Source: Acidimicrobiia bacterium
GTDB taxonomy: Bacteria; Actinomycetota; Acidimicrobiia; Spongiisociales; ZC4RG35
Length of the DNA: 64,000 nt
Assembly: GCA_026002975.1 (NCBI GenBank)
Contig: BPGJ01000003.1
Span: 16,552-80,551, forward strand
Reading direction: 5' to 3'
The translations under genes were made by a program, and so were the position numbers. Below, in pieces: positions 1 to 8,605 of the stretch (its first letter is position 1; each line of letters starts with the position of its first letter). The notes beneath the pieces are model-generated. The model was not told the DNA's origin and did not search any database. It worked only from the letters and a program-made list of their open reading frames with translations.

Positions 1-833
1 ACGAGGAAGCGAAGAACCCGTGGGTCGTGGACGACCGTGTCGAAGTAGAGCCGCTCCAGGTATTCACCGGGTGGGCGCCGAATGTGGTTTCCGGTCAGTC
101 CCGGTTTGGCGTCGAAACCGCGGTTCATGCGTCCCACCTGATAGGGGGCGAAGCCGCCTCCGTGGACGACGCACATCCGGAGCCGGGGGAACCGTTCGAA
201 GACTCCCGAGAAGATCAGTCCGGCCAGGGCGATGGTGCTCTCCGCGGGACGGCCCACCATGTTGTCCAGGAAGTAGCGGTCCAGATCGAGGCCGCTCAGC
301 GGACGGACCGGATGGAGGAGGACCAAGGCTCCGGCACCTTCGGCCGTCTCCCAGAACGGGTCGAGCGAACATTGGTCCAGCCACCGGTCTCCCACCGTGG
401 TGGCAATCTGCACACCGACCGCCCCCAGCCGGTCGATGGCATACTCCAGCTCTTCGGCGGCGGCCACCGGGTCTTGGAGAGGCACCGTCGCCATGGGTCG
501 CAGCCGGTCGGGATGGCGGGAGGCCTCTTCGGCGATGGCTTCGTTGTGGGCTCTCGAGTAGGACCTGCCCTCCTCGCTGGGGAGCTGATAGGCGGTCAGG
601 TCGATCCAACCCGACAGGAGCTGGACGTCGATGCCCATCCGGTCCATCTCGGCGATCCGCCTGTCCAAGTCGGTCAGGTCGTCGCGCAGGGGCGCGGTCC
701 GGTGATGCCCGTCGATCTCGACACACCGTCCTCCACCCGTGGCTACGAGCTGGATGCGGTTGGCCGGACCGCGGTCCTCCAGCCAGCGGAGGAGCGCCGG
801 GGGTATGCAGTGGGCGTGGACGTCGACGATCAT
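1..833 (-). CDS. Amidohydrolase (ACMSD/amidohydrolase-2 type), partial
   Basis: Metal-dependent hydrolase/decarboxylase of the TIM-barrel amidohydrolase-2 family; the substrate is unknown. The ATG at 833 gives a protein starting MIVDVHAHCIPP, whose HxH motif (residues 6-8) is the first metal site. A family-typical DRMGIDVQ segment follows near residue 65, and VVHGGG near residue 225. The gene runs off the left edge after 277 codons. The two full-length relatives in this window (356 and 358 residues) suggest about 70-80 residues are missing, including the C-terminal GTDYP aspartate. It is divergent from the cupin at 956, with two LacI-type operators in the 122-bp gap, so both are probably controlled by the repressor at 15521. 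Family assignment is firm; the reaction is not. Confidence 0.85.
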   Translation of the reverse strand, partial: MIVDVHAHCIPPALLRWLEDRGPANRIQLVATGGGRCVEIDGHHRTAPLRDDLTDLDRRIAEMDRMGIDVQLLSGWIDLTAYQLPSEEGRSYSRAHNEAIAEEASRHPDRLRPMATVPLQDPVAAAEELEYAIDRLGAVGVQIATTVGDRWLDQCSLDPFWETAEGAGALVLLHPVRPLSGLDLDRYFLDNMVGRPAESTIALAGLIFSGVFERFPRLRMCVVHGGGFAPYQVGRMNRGFDAKPGLTGNHIRRPPGEYLERLYFDTVVHDPRVLRFL

Positions 834-866
834 GGTTCCCGGAGGCTAATCGGGTCGGATAGGGCC

Positions 867-880
867 GGCAATCGTTTGCG
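867..880. promoter_or_regulatory. LacI-family operator, site 1
   Basis: GGCAATCGTTTGCG fits the 14-bp near-palindrome repeated ten times in 0.8-20.1 kb. It lies 33 bp upstream of the amidohydrolase start, in the shared divergent promoter region. Its centre is 59 bp from site 2. Confidence 0.75.
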
Positions 881-925
881 AACAGTCGGCAGACCTGGAT
901 AGACAAAGCCGGCGAGGGAGCGGCC

Positions 926-939
926 GGCAAACGATTGCC
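926..939. promoter_or_regulatory. LacI-family operator, site 2
   Basis: GGCAAACGATTGCC has perfect outer arms GGCAA/TTGCC around a central CG, the usual architecture of LacI-family sites. It ends 4 bp before a TATGAT -10 hexamer (944-949). That hexamer is 6 nt from the cupin ATG, so bound repressor should block a leaderless promoter. Confidence 0.8.
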
Positions 940-955
940 AAGGTATGATGGGATC

Positions 956-1327
956 ATGGCCGTGGTGGTCAAGGCATCCCAACTTCCCCGACTGCGCAGC
1001 ACCCGGGACGGACGGGAGAGGATCGACCTGGTGACGTCCGAGCTGTTCGGGTTCGAGGACCTGAAAGCCGACTACATCCGCTATCGACCCGGCGACACCG
1101 CTGCGCCCCACTACCACGTAGGGGCCCGTCACATATGGTTCATCGCCGAAGGAAGGGGCATCTACCACCTGGACGGGGAGACCTTCGAGGTCGAGGAGGG
1201 AGACGTCGCCACCGCACCCGAAGGCGGGGTCCATTGGTTCGAGAACCCTTTCGACGCCCCGTTCGGGTTCTACGAATTGTGGGTGCCCGCTCCGACCGAG
1301 ACGGTTTGGGTCACCGACGATCAGTGA
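956..1327 (+). CDS. Small cupin-domain protein
   Basis: Single-domain cupin of 123 residues, cytosolic, probably metal binding. The first cupin motif is visible as PHYHVGARHIWFIAEG (about residues 47-62), supplying two histidines. The second is the GGVHWFEN region near residues 92-99. I chose the ATG at 956, not an in-frame TTG at 935, because TTG 935 lies inside the operator and TATGAT at 944-949 is placed for a leaderless transcript starting at 956. Such proteins act as small isomerases, dioxygenases or sensors; the sequence does not say which. A similar cupin sits in the operon at 10347. Confidence 0.85.
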   Translation: MAVVVKASQLPRLRSTRDGRERIDLVTSELFGFEDLKADYIRYRPGDTAAPHYHVGARHIWFIAEGRGIYHLDGETFEVEEGDVATAPEGGVHWFENPFDAPFGFYELWVPAPTETVWVTDDQ

Positions 1328-1362
1328 AGGTGGGCGCCCGAGGCGTGAGGTCACGCCTCCGA

Positions 1363-2492
1363 TCAGCCCACGATCCAGGGCCCGGGTGGGGCCTGCTGTA
1401 GCTCCTCCACGCCGTCGTCGGTCACCAGGACCAGCCCGCCGGTCTGCACGCCGGCCCGTTCGTCGGGGGTGATGACGTTCGGTTGGACCACCAGGGTCAT
1501 ACCGGAGGCCAGGCGCAGATCGGGCGGCGGAGTGTGGGACGTGTGTCGCGTACGGAGGACCGGAGGCAGGTAGCCGCCCCCGTATCCGTGGATCAAGTCG
1601 TCGTAGATGCTGAAGCCTGCATCTTCGATCAGGTCGGCGGCAGCGATCAAGTCGTCACAGGAGGCGCCGGGCCGGATCCGATCCAGGACGGCCCGGTAGG
1701 CGGCGGAGGCCACTTCGTGTAGTTCCGAGTACAGGGGGGTGGGCGGAGACGACACGAACATGGTCCTCAACACCTGACCGGCGTAGCCCCACCAGGATGC
1801 GCTGATCTCGGTGAAGACCACGTCGCCGGCGCGGACCCGTCGGGTGGAGGGCCACTGCGCGGGGACGCAACAGTCGGGATCCTCCATGGAGGTGACTCCG
1901 AAATAGTGAATGTGGTTGGTGCCCCCGTCGGCCAGATAGGCTGCCTCCACGATCGCGCCCATCTGACGCTCGTCGATCCCCGGTCGGAGACCGTCCCTGA
2001 GGGCGACGACTGCCCGGTCGGACAGTTCGGCACCTCTCCTCATCCAGGCGATCTCCTCGCCGCTCTTGACCAGTCGGAGGTTCAGGTACCCACGGTCCAG
2101 GGAACGGATTTCGGCGATCTCCCGAATGGCGTCGGCCAGAGCCCAACCCACGGGACCGATGACTCCGACCCGTTTCCATCCCCGCCGCCGGATCCCGTCG
2201 ACCACGGACCCGATGGTGGAGGGTCCCCCCCAGGAGACCGATACACCGGTCGCCATCCTCCGTGCGTTGGGAACGTGGTTGAAGTACTGCACCAGCATCT
2301 CACCCTCGCCGTGGGGGTCCCACAGCACCGCGGCTTCCCTCGTGACCGGCCAACCCGTGATCCAGGTGACCGCGCCGCCGGAACGGTCCGCCCCGTAGAG
2401 CAGGAGGCCGTCGGCCGACTCCTCCGAGGCGAGCCCTCCAACAGTCGTCTCCGTCGCTGCATCTCGGCTTCGCTGAACCTGGGAACGGTCAT
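1363..2492 (-). CDS. M24 (creatinase/Xaa-Pro-peptidase fold) protein, frame break
   Basis: Pita-bread fold protein of about 376 residues. The ATG at 2492 overlaps the MFS stop as ATGA and gives MTVPRFSEAEMQRRRRLLEG, a typical M24 N-terminus. The frame then breaks at 2431-2440 (GGAGGGCTC); adding one base restores LASEESADGLLLYG and the rest of the family. The alternative uninterrupted ORF from 2559 has an N-terminus unlike the family. The metal ligands look lost: FTEISASWWGYAGQ replaces the D...D region, VQPN replaces VEP, and VQTGGLVLVT lacks the last Glu, although HGYGGGY keeps the His. It may therefore be a creatinase-like non-metal hydrolase or a binding protein. It is co-transcribed with the MFS gene. 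Confidence 0.75.
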
Positions 2493-3736
2493 CGATCCTC
2501 CAAGCGATAGTCGGCGAACTCGGGAACCAGCCGTGCGATGGCCACCGCACCGAGGACACACGCCAGTCCTCCGGAGACGACCGAGAAGCGAACCGACGTG
2601 AGCGAGGCGACCACCCCCGCTTCCAGGTCCCCCAACCTGGGTCCCCCCGCCACCACCGCGGTGTGGATCGCCGATAACCGCCCCCGGAGGGCGTCGGGAA
2701 CCGCCAGCTGGAGGATCGAGTTCCGGAAAACTGCGGAGATGACGTCGGCGCCTCCCGCCACCGCCAGGAGGGCCAAGGCGAGCTCGACCTGGGAGACCAA
2801 GCCGAAGGTGGCGATGGCGAGCCCCCATACCACCACCGCCACGATCACCGCCCGCCCCTGCCTGACCACACGACCCACCCACCCCGAAGTCAGAGCGGCG
2901 AGGAGAGCCCCCGCGCCGGGCGCCGCGTAGAGCAACCCCACGGTTGCGGCCGACCCTCCGAGCTGCTGGATCCCGATCGCGGGGAAGAGGGCCTGGGGCA
3001 TACCGAACACCATCGCGTTCAGGTCGATCAGGAAGTTGGCCTGCAACAGGCGGCGCGAGCGGAGGAACCTGAATCCCTCGAGGATCGAAGCCAGCCCGAA
3101 CCTCGTGCCTCCCCCTTCCGGCTTCAAGCTGGGGACCCGGGACATCAGACCGCCACACAGCAGGAAGGCACCGGCTTCTATCCAGTAAGTGGCTTCCAAT
3201 CCCAGGGTGGCGATCGACAGGCCTGCCAGGGCCGGTCCAACGGCCTTGGCCACGTTGATCAACGTCTGGTTGAGGGCCAGGGCACGGGTGAGCAAGGACC
3301 TGCCGACCAGGGCGGGGAGGGCGGCCGACCTGGTGGGGTTGTCCACCGCCGAAACCGCCGCGTTCAGTCCGCTGAACAGGTAGATCGGCCACAGCTTGGG
3401 CTGATCCAGGGAGGCGTTCCATGCGAGACCGGCGGCAGTGGCCGCGGTGAGGATCTGGCTCACGGCGAGCAGGCGCCTCCGGTCGACCGCATCGGCGATG
3501 GCCCCGGTCACCGCCGACGCCAACAACAGGGGGACGAACTGGGCCATGCCGATCATCCCCACCAGCAGGGTCGAGCCGGTGATCTGATAGACCTGGAAGG
3601 GGACCGCCACGACGGTGAGCTGACGGGCCAGGAAGGCGAGGCCCAGCCCGGAGAACAGCCAGCGGTAGCCGGGCGACGCCCTCAGGGGGGTGAGATCGAT
3701 CAACAGGTCCCGCCCTCGCGGGCGTCCCCGGTTCAC
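2489..3736 (-). CDS. MFS transporter (EntS-like MFS_3)
   Basis: Twelve-helix major facilitator, about 415 residues, resembling the enterobactin exporter EntS group (MFS_3). Family marks include LTPLRASPGYRWLFSGLGLA at the N-terminus, VDRRRLLAVSQI in the helix 2-3 loop and SAVDNPTRSAALPALV in the middle. The start is uncertain: GTG 3736 is used here, but TTG 3703, preceded by GAGGG, is also plausible. The longer reading from GTG 3874 starts inside an operator and adds an Arg/Pro-rich stretch unlike the family. It is first in an operon with the M24 gene (ATGA overlap) and divergent from the flavoprotein at 3985. Likely role: export of a small molecule linked to the locus. Confidence 0.8.
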   Translation of the reverse strand: MNRGRPRGRDLLIDLTPLRASPGYRWLFSGLGLAFLARQLTVVAVPFQVYQITGSTLLVGMIGMAQFVPLLLASAVTGAIADAVDRRRLLAVSQILTAATAAGLAWNASLDQPKLWPIYLFSGLNAAVSAVDNPTRSAALPALVGRSLLTRALALNQTLINVAKAVGPALAGLSIATLGLEATYWIEAGAFLLCGGLMSRVPSLKPEGGGTRFGLASILEGFRFLRSRRLLQANFLIDLNAMVFGMPQALFPAIGIQQLGGSAATVGLLYAAPGAGALLAALTSGWVGRVVRQGRAVIVAVVVWGLAIATFGLVSQVELALALLAVAGGADVISAVFRNSILQLAVPDALRGRLSAIHTAVVAGGPRLGDLEAGVVASLTSVRFSVVSGGLACVLGAVAIARLVPEFADYRLEDR

Positions 3737-3871
3737 AGGATGCAGGCGGCCTCGTGGTCGGGGCCTCTCACGGTGAGAGTCACCTCTCGATCGGTTCGAA
3801 CTTGAGCCAGACCCGTCTTCCGGTGGCTCGACGCTCGGTCGTCCCCCTCTCGCACCGGTGTCGCGAGCCTC

Positions 3872-3885
3872 CACAAACGATTGGC
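3872..3885. promoter_or_regulatory. LacI-family operator, site 3
   Basis: CACAAACGATTGGC, in the divergent region between the MFS-M24 operon and the flavoprotein. Its centre is 68 bp from site 4. Confidence 0.75.
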
Positions 3886-3939
3886 GAGGTCGACACTGCC
3901 ACGACCCGATCCTCGCCTGTCAAGCGGTTACCGTGGTCC

Positions 3940-3953
3940 TACAATCGATTGGT
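3940..3953. promoter_or_regulatory. LacI-family operator, site 4
   Basis: TACAATCGATTGGT has a perfect CAATCGATTG core. It is 31 bp upstream of the TTG start of the flavoprotein. Confidence 0.78.
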
Positions 3954-3984
3954 AACTGCACGTGTCGGATGGGAGGAGGTCGCC

Positions 3985-5547
3985 TTGGGCTGGGACGTCG
4001 TAGTCTGCGGGGCTGGCCACAACGGGTTGACGACGGCCGCCTATTTGGCCAAGGCCGGTTTCGGTGTGCTGGTTCTCGACGCCCGGAGCGTCCCGGGTGG
4101 CGACACTGCCAGCGAGGAGCTCACCCTTCCCGGGTTCCTCCACGATTCGTGCTCCACCGCCCACAACGTGATCCAGGCCAACCCGCTGATCCGTGACGAC
4201 GAGCTCGGACTGCGGCGCGACTACGGACTCGAGTACATCGAACCCGATCCCGTGGTCAGGATGCCCTTCCCCGACGGCGAGGTTTTGACCATGTGGCGGG
4301 ACGTCGACGCCACCTGTGACGAGATCGCTCGCTTCTCGCCCGCCGACGCCCTCGAGTATCGCCGCATGATGGACGAGTACGACCGGATCAAGGGCGTGTT
4401 CTCGTCCTTCGACCACACCCCGATCGGCTGGGGACCGTCCCTGGACGAGCTTCTCGCCGGGCATCCCGACGGTGCCCGATGGATGAAGATCCGCCGGATG
4501 AGCGCGGCCGACGTGATCCGGGGTCGGGTCTCCCACCCCCATGTGGTCACCTTCCTGTTGTGGATGTCGTTCATGACCATGCAGCCGCCCCAGCGGCTGG
4601 GAACCGGCCGGCTTGCCTATTCGCTCGCCTACGGACGGCAGACCAGGTCCTGGATCATCCCGCGGGGTGGTTCCGCAGCCCTGCCCCAAGCCCTGGTGCG
4701 GCTGATCGAGGACCACGGCGGCGAGGTTCGGACGGGGGTCCGGGTAGGGAAGCTGGTGCTCGAGGGAGGCCGTTGCGTGGGCGTGGAGGCCGAATCCGGG
4801 GAGGTCTACCGAGCGAGGAGGGCGGTGGTCTCGTCGATCCACCTCAAGCATCTGATCGACATGGCGCCCTCGGAGATGTGGGACGAGGCGTTCCGGTTCG
4901 GGGTGGACACGTGGCGCCCGGGCGTGTCGATGTTCGTGGCCCACTACGCCACCACCCAACCGCCGCTCGTCGGGAGTGGTCCCCCTTCCGTGGCGATCGG
5001 GGTAGGAGTCGACCCCGATCGGATGTTGAGGGTGGGCGAGGCCTTCGATCGGGGTCGGGTCGATCTCGACGACCCACCCCTCCTCGTCCTTACCCCGACG
5101 GTGGCCGACCCGTCCCGCGCTCCGGAGGGGCGCCACACGCTGAAGGTGGTGGGGTTCCAACCCTACGAGATCGATGATCCGGGCCGCTGGGACTCCATTC
5201 GGGACGAGGTGGCCGAAGCCAACCTGGCCCACCTGCGTCGCTACGCCCCCAACCTGACCGATGACGTCATCCTCGCGTCGGCGGTGAAGAGCCCCGTCGA
5301 CCTCGAGCGTATGAACCCGCACAACTGGCATGGGTCCTGCCACGGCGGAGACCAGGGCATCTTCCAGGCGGCGGAGCTCCGACCAGCCCCGGGTTGGTCC
5401 GATCATCGTCTTCCCATCCCGGGGCTCTACCAGACGGGGTCCACCACCCATCCGGGAGGGTCGGTCTCGGGGGGTCCGGGTCGGAACGCGGCCAGGGTGC
5501 TGCTCGCCGACCTGGGTACGAGCTTGGAGGCGGTGATCTCCGCCTAG
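3985..5547 (+). CDS. FAD-dependent oxidoreductase (phytoene-desaturase/PYROXD2-like)
   Basis: Flavoprotein of 520 residues in the CrtI/phytoene-desaturase superfamily, closest in pattern to PYROXD2-type proteins. The dinucleotide-binding motif VVCGAGHNGLTTAAYLAKAG sits at residues 5-24, and a C-terminal FAD contact is visible as QTGSTTHPGGSVSGGPGRN. The start is TTG 3985, chosen because GGGAGGAGG (3971-3979) lies directly upstream and family homology begins there. It probably oxidises a C-C or C-N bond of the pathway substrate. The stop overlaps the convergent sulfurtransferase stop by 4 bp. The substrate cannot be told from sequence. Confidence 0.85.
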   Translation: MGWDVVVCGAGHNGLTTAAYLAKAGFGVLVLDARSVPGGDTASEELTLPGFLHDSCSTAHNVIQANPLIRDDELGLRRDYGLEYIEPDPVVRMPFPDGEVLTMWRDVDATCDEIARFSPADALEYRRMMDEYDRIKGVFSSFDHTPIGWGPSLDELLAGHPDGARWMKIRRMSAADVIRGRVSHPHVVTFLLWMSFMTMQPPQRLGTGRLAYSLAYGRQTRSWIIPRGGSAALPQALVRLIEDHGGEVRTGVRVGKLVLEGGRCVGVEAESGEVYRARRAVVSSIHLKHLIDMAPSEMWDEAFRFGVDTWRPGVSMFVAHYATTQPPLVGSGPPSVAIGVGVDPDRMLRVGEAFDRGRVDLDDPPLLVLTPTVADPSRAPEGRHTLKVVGFQPYEIDDPGRWDSIRDEVAEANLAHLRRYAPNLTDDVILASAVKSPVDLERMNPHNWHGSCHGGDQGIFQAAELRPAPGWSDHRLPIPGLYQTGSTTHPGGSVSGGPGRNAARVLLADLGTSLEAVISA

Positions 5548-6395
5548 GGATCCTCGCCTGCAACGATCGGCATACCCACCATCGATCCCCATTCGGTCCA
5601 GGACCCGTCGTAGACCCTGACGTTGGGACGGCCGAGCAGCCGGGTCAGCACGAACCAGCCGAGTGACGCCCGATGACTCAGCCGGCAGTAGGTGACCACC
5701 TCCCGGTCGTCGAGTGCCAAGCCGTCGAATTCGGCGGCCAGCTGGTCGGTCGGTTTGAAGCGTCCGTCTTCGGTGAGTAGCCGGTCGTAGGGGAGGTGGC
5801 GGGCCCCCGGGATGTGCCCCGCTCGTTCGGCGCCGTGGTCGAACTCGAGGGTGGCGGGAGACACCCGGAGTCCCAGGTATTCCTCCCTCGACCGGAGGTC
5901 CAGGAGCACCCTGGTGGGTGATCCCAGTCCGGCGAGAACCTCGTCACGGCCGATACGACACTCGACGCTGGACACTCCGGGACGGGGAGGGTCGGCCGGT
6001 GTGACGTCCGGAACCCGATCGGTGATGGGTCGCCTCTCCCGGATCCACAGGTCCCGGCCTCCGTCGAGGACCAGCGCCAGATGTTCGAATCCGGTCATGG
6101 TCATCACCCAGTAGGCGTAGGTGGCGAACTGGATCGGGTCTCCGACCAGCACCAGGGTGGTGTCGTCACCCACTCCCAGCCTCCCGAGTCGAGCAGCCAT
6201 CTCCTCAGGGGTGGGGAAGTCGCGGACCAGCTCCTTCCAGCACAGGTCCTTCCAGTACACGAACCGCGCTCCGGGTATGTGGCCCACCGAATACTCGGCG
6301 CTCGATGCCTTCTGAGAAGAGACTTCGGCTATGACCAGTCGGGGATCGTCGAGATGGGCTTCCAGCCAGTCACCGTCGACCAGCGGCCTCCTCAT
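5544..6395 (-). CDS. Thiosulfate/3-mercaptopyruvate sulfurtransferase (two rhodanese domains)
   Basis: 283-residue tandem-rhodanese enzyme that moves sulfane sulfur from thiosulfate or mercaptopyruvate to a thiol acceptor. The N-terminal inactive domain (about 1-125) includes GDWLEAHLDDPRLVIAEVSS. The C-terminal active domain carries the loop YCRLSHRAS with catalytic Cys and the C-x4-R pattern. ATG 6395 is preceded by GGAGG and fits the family N-terminus MRRPLVDGDWLEAHL. It is last in the minus-strand operon AhpD-like selenoprotein, threonine-synthase-like, OsmC, sulfurtransferase, overlapping OsmC by 4 bp. The context suggests sulfur or selenium transfer, or thiol repair, but that is inference. 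Confidence 0.9.
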   Translation of the reverse strand: MRRPLVDGDWLEAHLDDPRLVIAEVSSQKASSAEYSVGHIPGARFVYWKDLCWKELVRDFPTPEEMAARLGRLGVGDDTTLVLVGDPIQFATYAYWVMTMTGFEHLALVLDGGRDLWIRERRPITDRVPDVTPADPPRPGVSSVECRIGRDEVLAGLGSPTRVLLDLRSREEYLGLRVSPATLEFDHGAERAGHIPGARHLPYDRLLTEDGRFKPTDQLAAEFDGLALDDREVVTYCRLSHRASLGWFVLTRLLGRPNVRVYDGSWTEWGSMVGMPIVAGEDP

Positions 6396-6862
6396 CCTCG
6401 GTATACCTCCAGATCGATCACGGGACGCGACGTCAGGGTGTTGTGGATCTTGCATCTGGCTGCCACCCTCCCGAGGGTCTCCACGGTCCGGTCGTCGAGT
6501 TCCCCGTCGATCGTCATCCGTACATCGATGGTTCCGACCCGCTTCGGTGCGTCCAGTGGCGTGTCTTCGAGGTCCACCGTGACCCTGCCCACCTCGATTC
6601 CCTGGTTGTCACAGAAGGTGAGCAGGGTGCCGACCATACAGGCACCTAGGGCACCGAGGAGCAACTCGGTGGGGCGAAAACCGTCTCCGGGTCCACCCTG
6701 GTCGGGCGTCTGATCGACGATCAGCTCCAGGCCCCGGGCCGTCACCCGAAGGCGACGCCCCTCCGACTCGTTCCACCTGAACTCGCATCCCGGTCCTCCT
6801 ATCGGTACTTCAGGCCGGTCCCCGTGTTGAACACCACCACCCGGTCGTCGGGACCGATCCAC
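6392..6862 (-). CDS. OsmC/Ohr family protein 1
   Basis: OsmC-fold thiol peroxidase-like protein. Both active-site cysteines are present, in LGALGACMVGTLL and AARCKIHNTL. The start is a problem: the only in-frame start ahead of the conserved FRW segment is GTG 6862, which overlaps the upstream gene by 64 bp. A well-placed GGAGG plus ATG lies at 6788 but is one base out of frame; removing the C after that ATG would give MEFRWNESEGRR, a perfect family start. I therefore suspect a one-base insertion near 6785, with true extent 6392-6788. Likely role: reduction of organic hydroperoxides or of the locus's own thiol/selenol products. Confidence 0.8.
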   Translation of the reverse strand: MDRSRRPGGGVQHGDRPEVPIGGPGCEFRWNESEGRRLRVTARGLELIVDQTPDQGGPGDGFRPTELLLGALGACMVGTLLTFCDNQGIEVGRVTVDLEDTPLDAPKRVGTIDVRMTIDGELDDRTVETLGRVAARCKIHNTLTSRPVIDLEVYRG

Positions 6863-7923
6863 CCCGAATCACGGAGACGCTCGAAGGCCGCCCAGGCGGC
6901 TCCCCCCTCGGGACACACGTCGATACCCGACGACGCCGACAGCCGATGGGCGGCTTCCCACAAGGCGTCCTCCGGGACCGCCACCGCGGTTCCCCCGGTC
7001 TCTCGGATCGCTCGAAGACACAGGAAGCCCCCGATCGGTCCGGGCACCCGCAGACCGTAGGCCGCGGTGTGAGGATCCTTCCAGGGAACGGTCGTCTCGG
7101 ATCCACTCTCGAAGGCGGCTACCACCGGGGCGCAACCCTCGGCCTGGACGCTGACCAGGCGGGGCCGTCGTCCGTCGATCCACCCCATGGTCTCCATCTC
7201 GTTCCATGCTTTCCACATGCCCACCAGGCCGGTGCCTCCACCTGTGGGGTAGATCACGACGTTGGGGAGGATCCCTCCGAACTGCTCGAAGAGCTCGTAC
7301 CCCATGGTCTTCTTGCCTTCCACCCTGAAGGGCTCCTTCAGGGTGGAGACGTCGAAGTCGTCTTCGTCCCTGTGCTCGGCCAGCCACCTTCCGGCGTCCG
7401 AGATGGTTCCCTCGACCAGCACCACCTCGGCGCCGTAGTTGCGGCACTCTTCCACGAAGGGTCGGGGAGTGTCCTGGGGCATGGCCACCCTCACCGGGAT
7501 GCCCGCCCGTGCCCCGTAGGCGGCGAGTGCCCCTGCGGCGTTCCCCGCCGACGGAGCCACCAGACGTCGAGCGCCCAACAAGCGGGCCGCCGACACCGCC
7601 ATCGTCATTCCCCGAGCCTTGAAAGACCCGGTCGGGTTGCGCGACTCGTCCTTGATCCACACCCGATCGCCGACCTGGAGCAGCGGGGTCCATCCTTCGG
7701 TCAGGCTCACTGCCTCCGAACGGGGAACCGGCAGGACGGCGGCATATCGCCAGAGCGAGGATTCGTCGGACACCACGGCCGAGAGCGGCGCCCGGGGAAG
7801 ATCGAGCTCGACCTCGAGAGGCAGCCCACAGGCCGTGCACAGGGTGTTGAGTACGGTCGGATCGTGGGCGGCTCCGCAGGCGAAGCAGGCGATGCGCCTC
7901 ACATTGGAAGACAGGCGCCCCAC
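6799..7923 (-). CDS. Threonine-synthase-like PLP enzyme
   Basis: 374-residue fold-type II PLP enzyme related to threonine synthase (ThrC). An N-terminal zinc ribbon is visible as CFACG and CTACG (residues 13-33). The PLP lysine lies in NPTGSFKARG near residue 100, and the phosphate-binding loop is YPTGGGTGL. GTG 7923 is used; GTG 7902 is the alternative. It sits 14 bp downstream of the AhpD-like selenoprotein in one operon. Because the neighbours are catabolic and redox genes rather than threonine biosynthesis, it may be a side-branch lyase or beta-replacement enzyme, but orthodox threonine synthase is not excluded. Confidence 0.82.
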   Translation of the reverse strand: MGRLSSNVRRIACFACGAAHDPTVLNTLCTACGLPLEVELDLPRAPLSAVVSDESSLWRYAAVLPVPRSEAVSLTEGWTPLLQVGDRVWIKDESRNPTGSFKARGMTMAVSAARLLGARRLVAPSAGNAAGALAAYGARAGIPVRVAMPQDTPRPFVEECRNYGAEVVLVEGTISDAGRWLAEHRDEDDFDVSTLKEPFRVEGKKTMGYELFEQFGGILPNVVIYPTGGGTGLVGMWKAWNEMETMGWIDGRRPRLVSVQAEGCAPVVAAFESGSETTVPWKDPHTAAYGLRVPGPIGGFLCLRAIRETGGTAVAVPEDALWEAAHRLSASSGIDVCPEGGAAWAAFERLRDSGWIGPDDRVVVFNTGTGLKYR

Positions 7924-7937
7924 GTCTCAAACCCGCA

Positions 7938-8513
7938 TCAATCGGCCGAGGCCGACGAGGAGAGCCCGATGTCGGTGTCGCCCAGCACCTCCCTGTGTCC
8001 GATGCCCAAGGTCTTGATCCACCGCTGTTGACCGCTCGTCAGGGCCACGAAGAACCCGAGTTCCACCAGCTCGGGTGTCGTGAACCAGCGACCTAGCTCC
8101 TCCCACAGTGCGTCGTCCGCCAGCGACGCTTCCCATAGGATGGCCGAGGTGTAACGAAGTGCCGCCTTCTCCCGTGCCGAGAACCGATCCGACTCCTCGA
8201 AACGCAGCAGCTCGTCGTATACCTCTTCGGTGAGGCCCATCCGTCCAGCCTGGACGGAACGTTGAACCCCTCAGTAGTCGCACTCGATCGACTTCGATAC
8301 GTAGACCCGGCACAGTTCCTTGATCGAGTGGTCGAGGACCCCGCCTATGAAGCTGGCCTCCCACATGTCGGTGAACGAGTGGAGCACCGCCGGTACGTGG
8401 GCCCGGATCGCCTGACTCTCGGGGCGTGGCGTTCCCCGGCGTCTCGCCCTCTCGAGGATCTCCCTGTCCTCCGGCGATAGGTCCTCCAGGTCCGGATACG
8501 GGATGTTGGGCAT
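7938..8513 (-). CDS. AhpD/CMD-like selenoprotein with CxxU motif
   Basis: AhpD-like (carboxymuconolactone decarboxylase fold) protein read through an in-frame TGA at 8273-8271. Without readthrough the ORF ends at ...SIECDY, and a second ORF in the same frame resumes with GVQRSVQAG. Started at ATG 8513 (MPNIPYPDLE), it aligns without gaps to the paralogue at 16612 up to the active site. There C78 matches C78 and the TGA falls exactly on C81, the second cysteine of CGYC. Conservation resumes at once (QRS, YDELL, SDRF, PELVELGFF, LTSGQQRW). A SECIS-like hairpin follows. Selenocysteine is known in AhpD-like proteins. A nonsense error is the alternative. First gene of its operon; ATG 8519 is an alternative start. 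Confidence 0.82.
8240..8258 (-). promoter_or_regulatory. SECIS-like hairpin of the AhpD-like gene
   Basis: The perfect inverted repeat TCCGTCCA-GGC-TGGACGGA begins 13 nt after the TGA. Counting from the base after TGA, the 7-bp upper stem is at 14-20 and 24-30, and the loop GGC at 21-23. A G at the loop start and this distance match the bacterial SECIS pattern recognised by SelB. Confidence 0.72.
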
Positions 8514-8549
8514 GGCCATTCGTGATTCTAGACGTCGAGTCCCGAAGCC

Positions 8550-8563
8550 AGCAATCGTTCTCC
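8550..8563. promoter_or_regulatory. LacI-family operator, site 5 (degenerate)
   Basis: AGCAATCGTTCTCC keeps the left half and the central CG but has a weak right arm. It is 56 bp centre-to-centre from site 6, on the side of the AhpD-like gene. Confidence 0.5.
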
Positions 8564-8605
8564 CGTCGGACGGTACGACACCAGGTCATAGCCTGGCAGC
8601 AATGG

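Noticed and set aside
64..1002. Long open frames on the opposite strand of many genes, often Arg/Pro/Gly-rich
   Set aside because: They are by-products of high G+C codon usage, lack family motifs and overlap clearly homologous genes completely.
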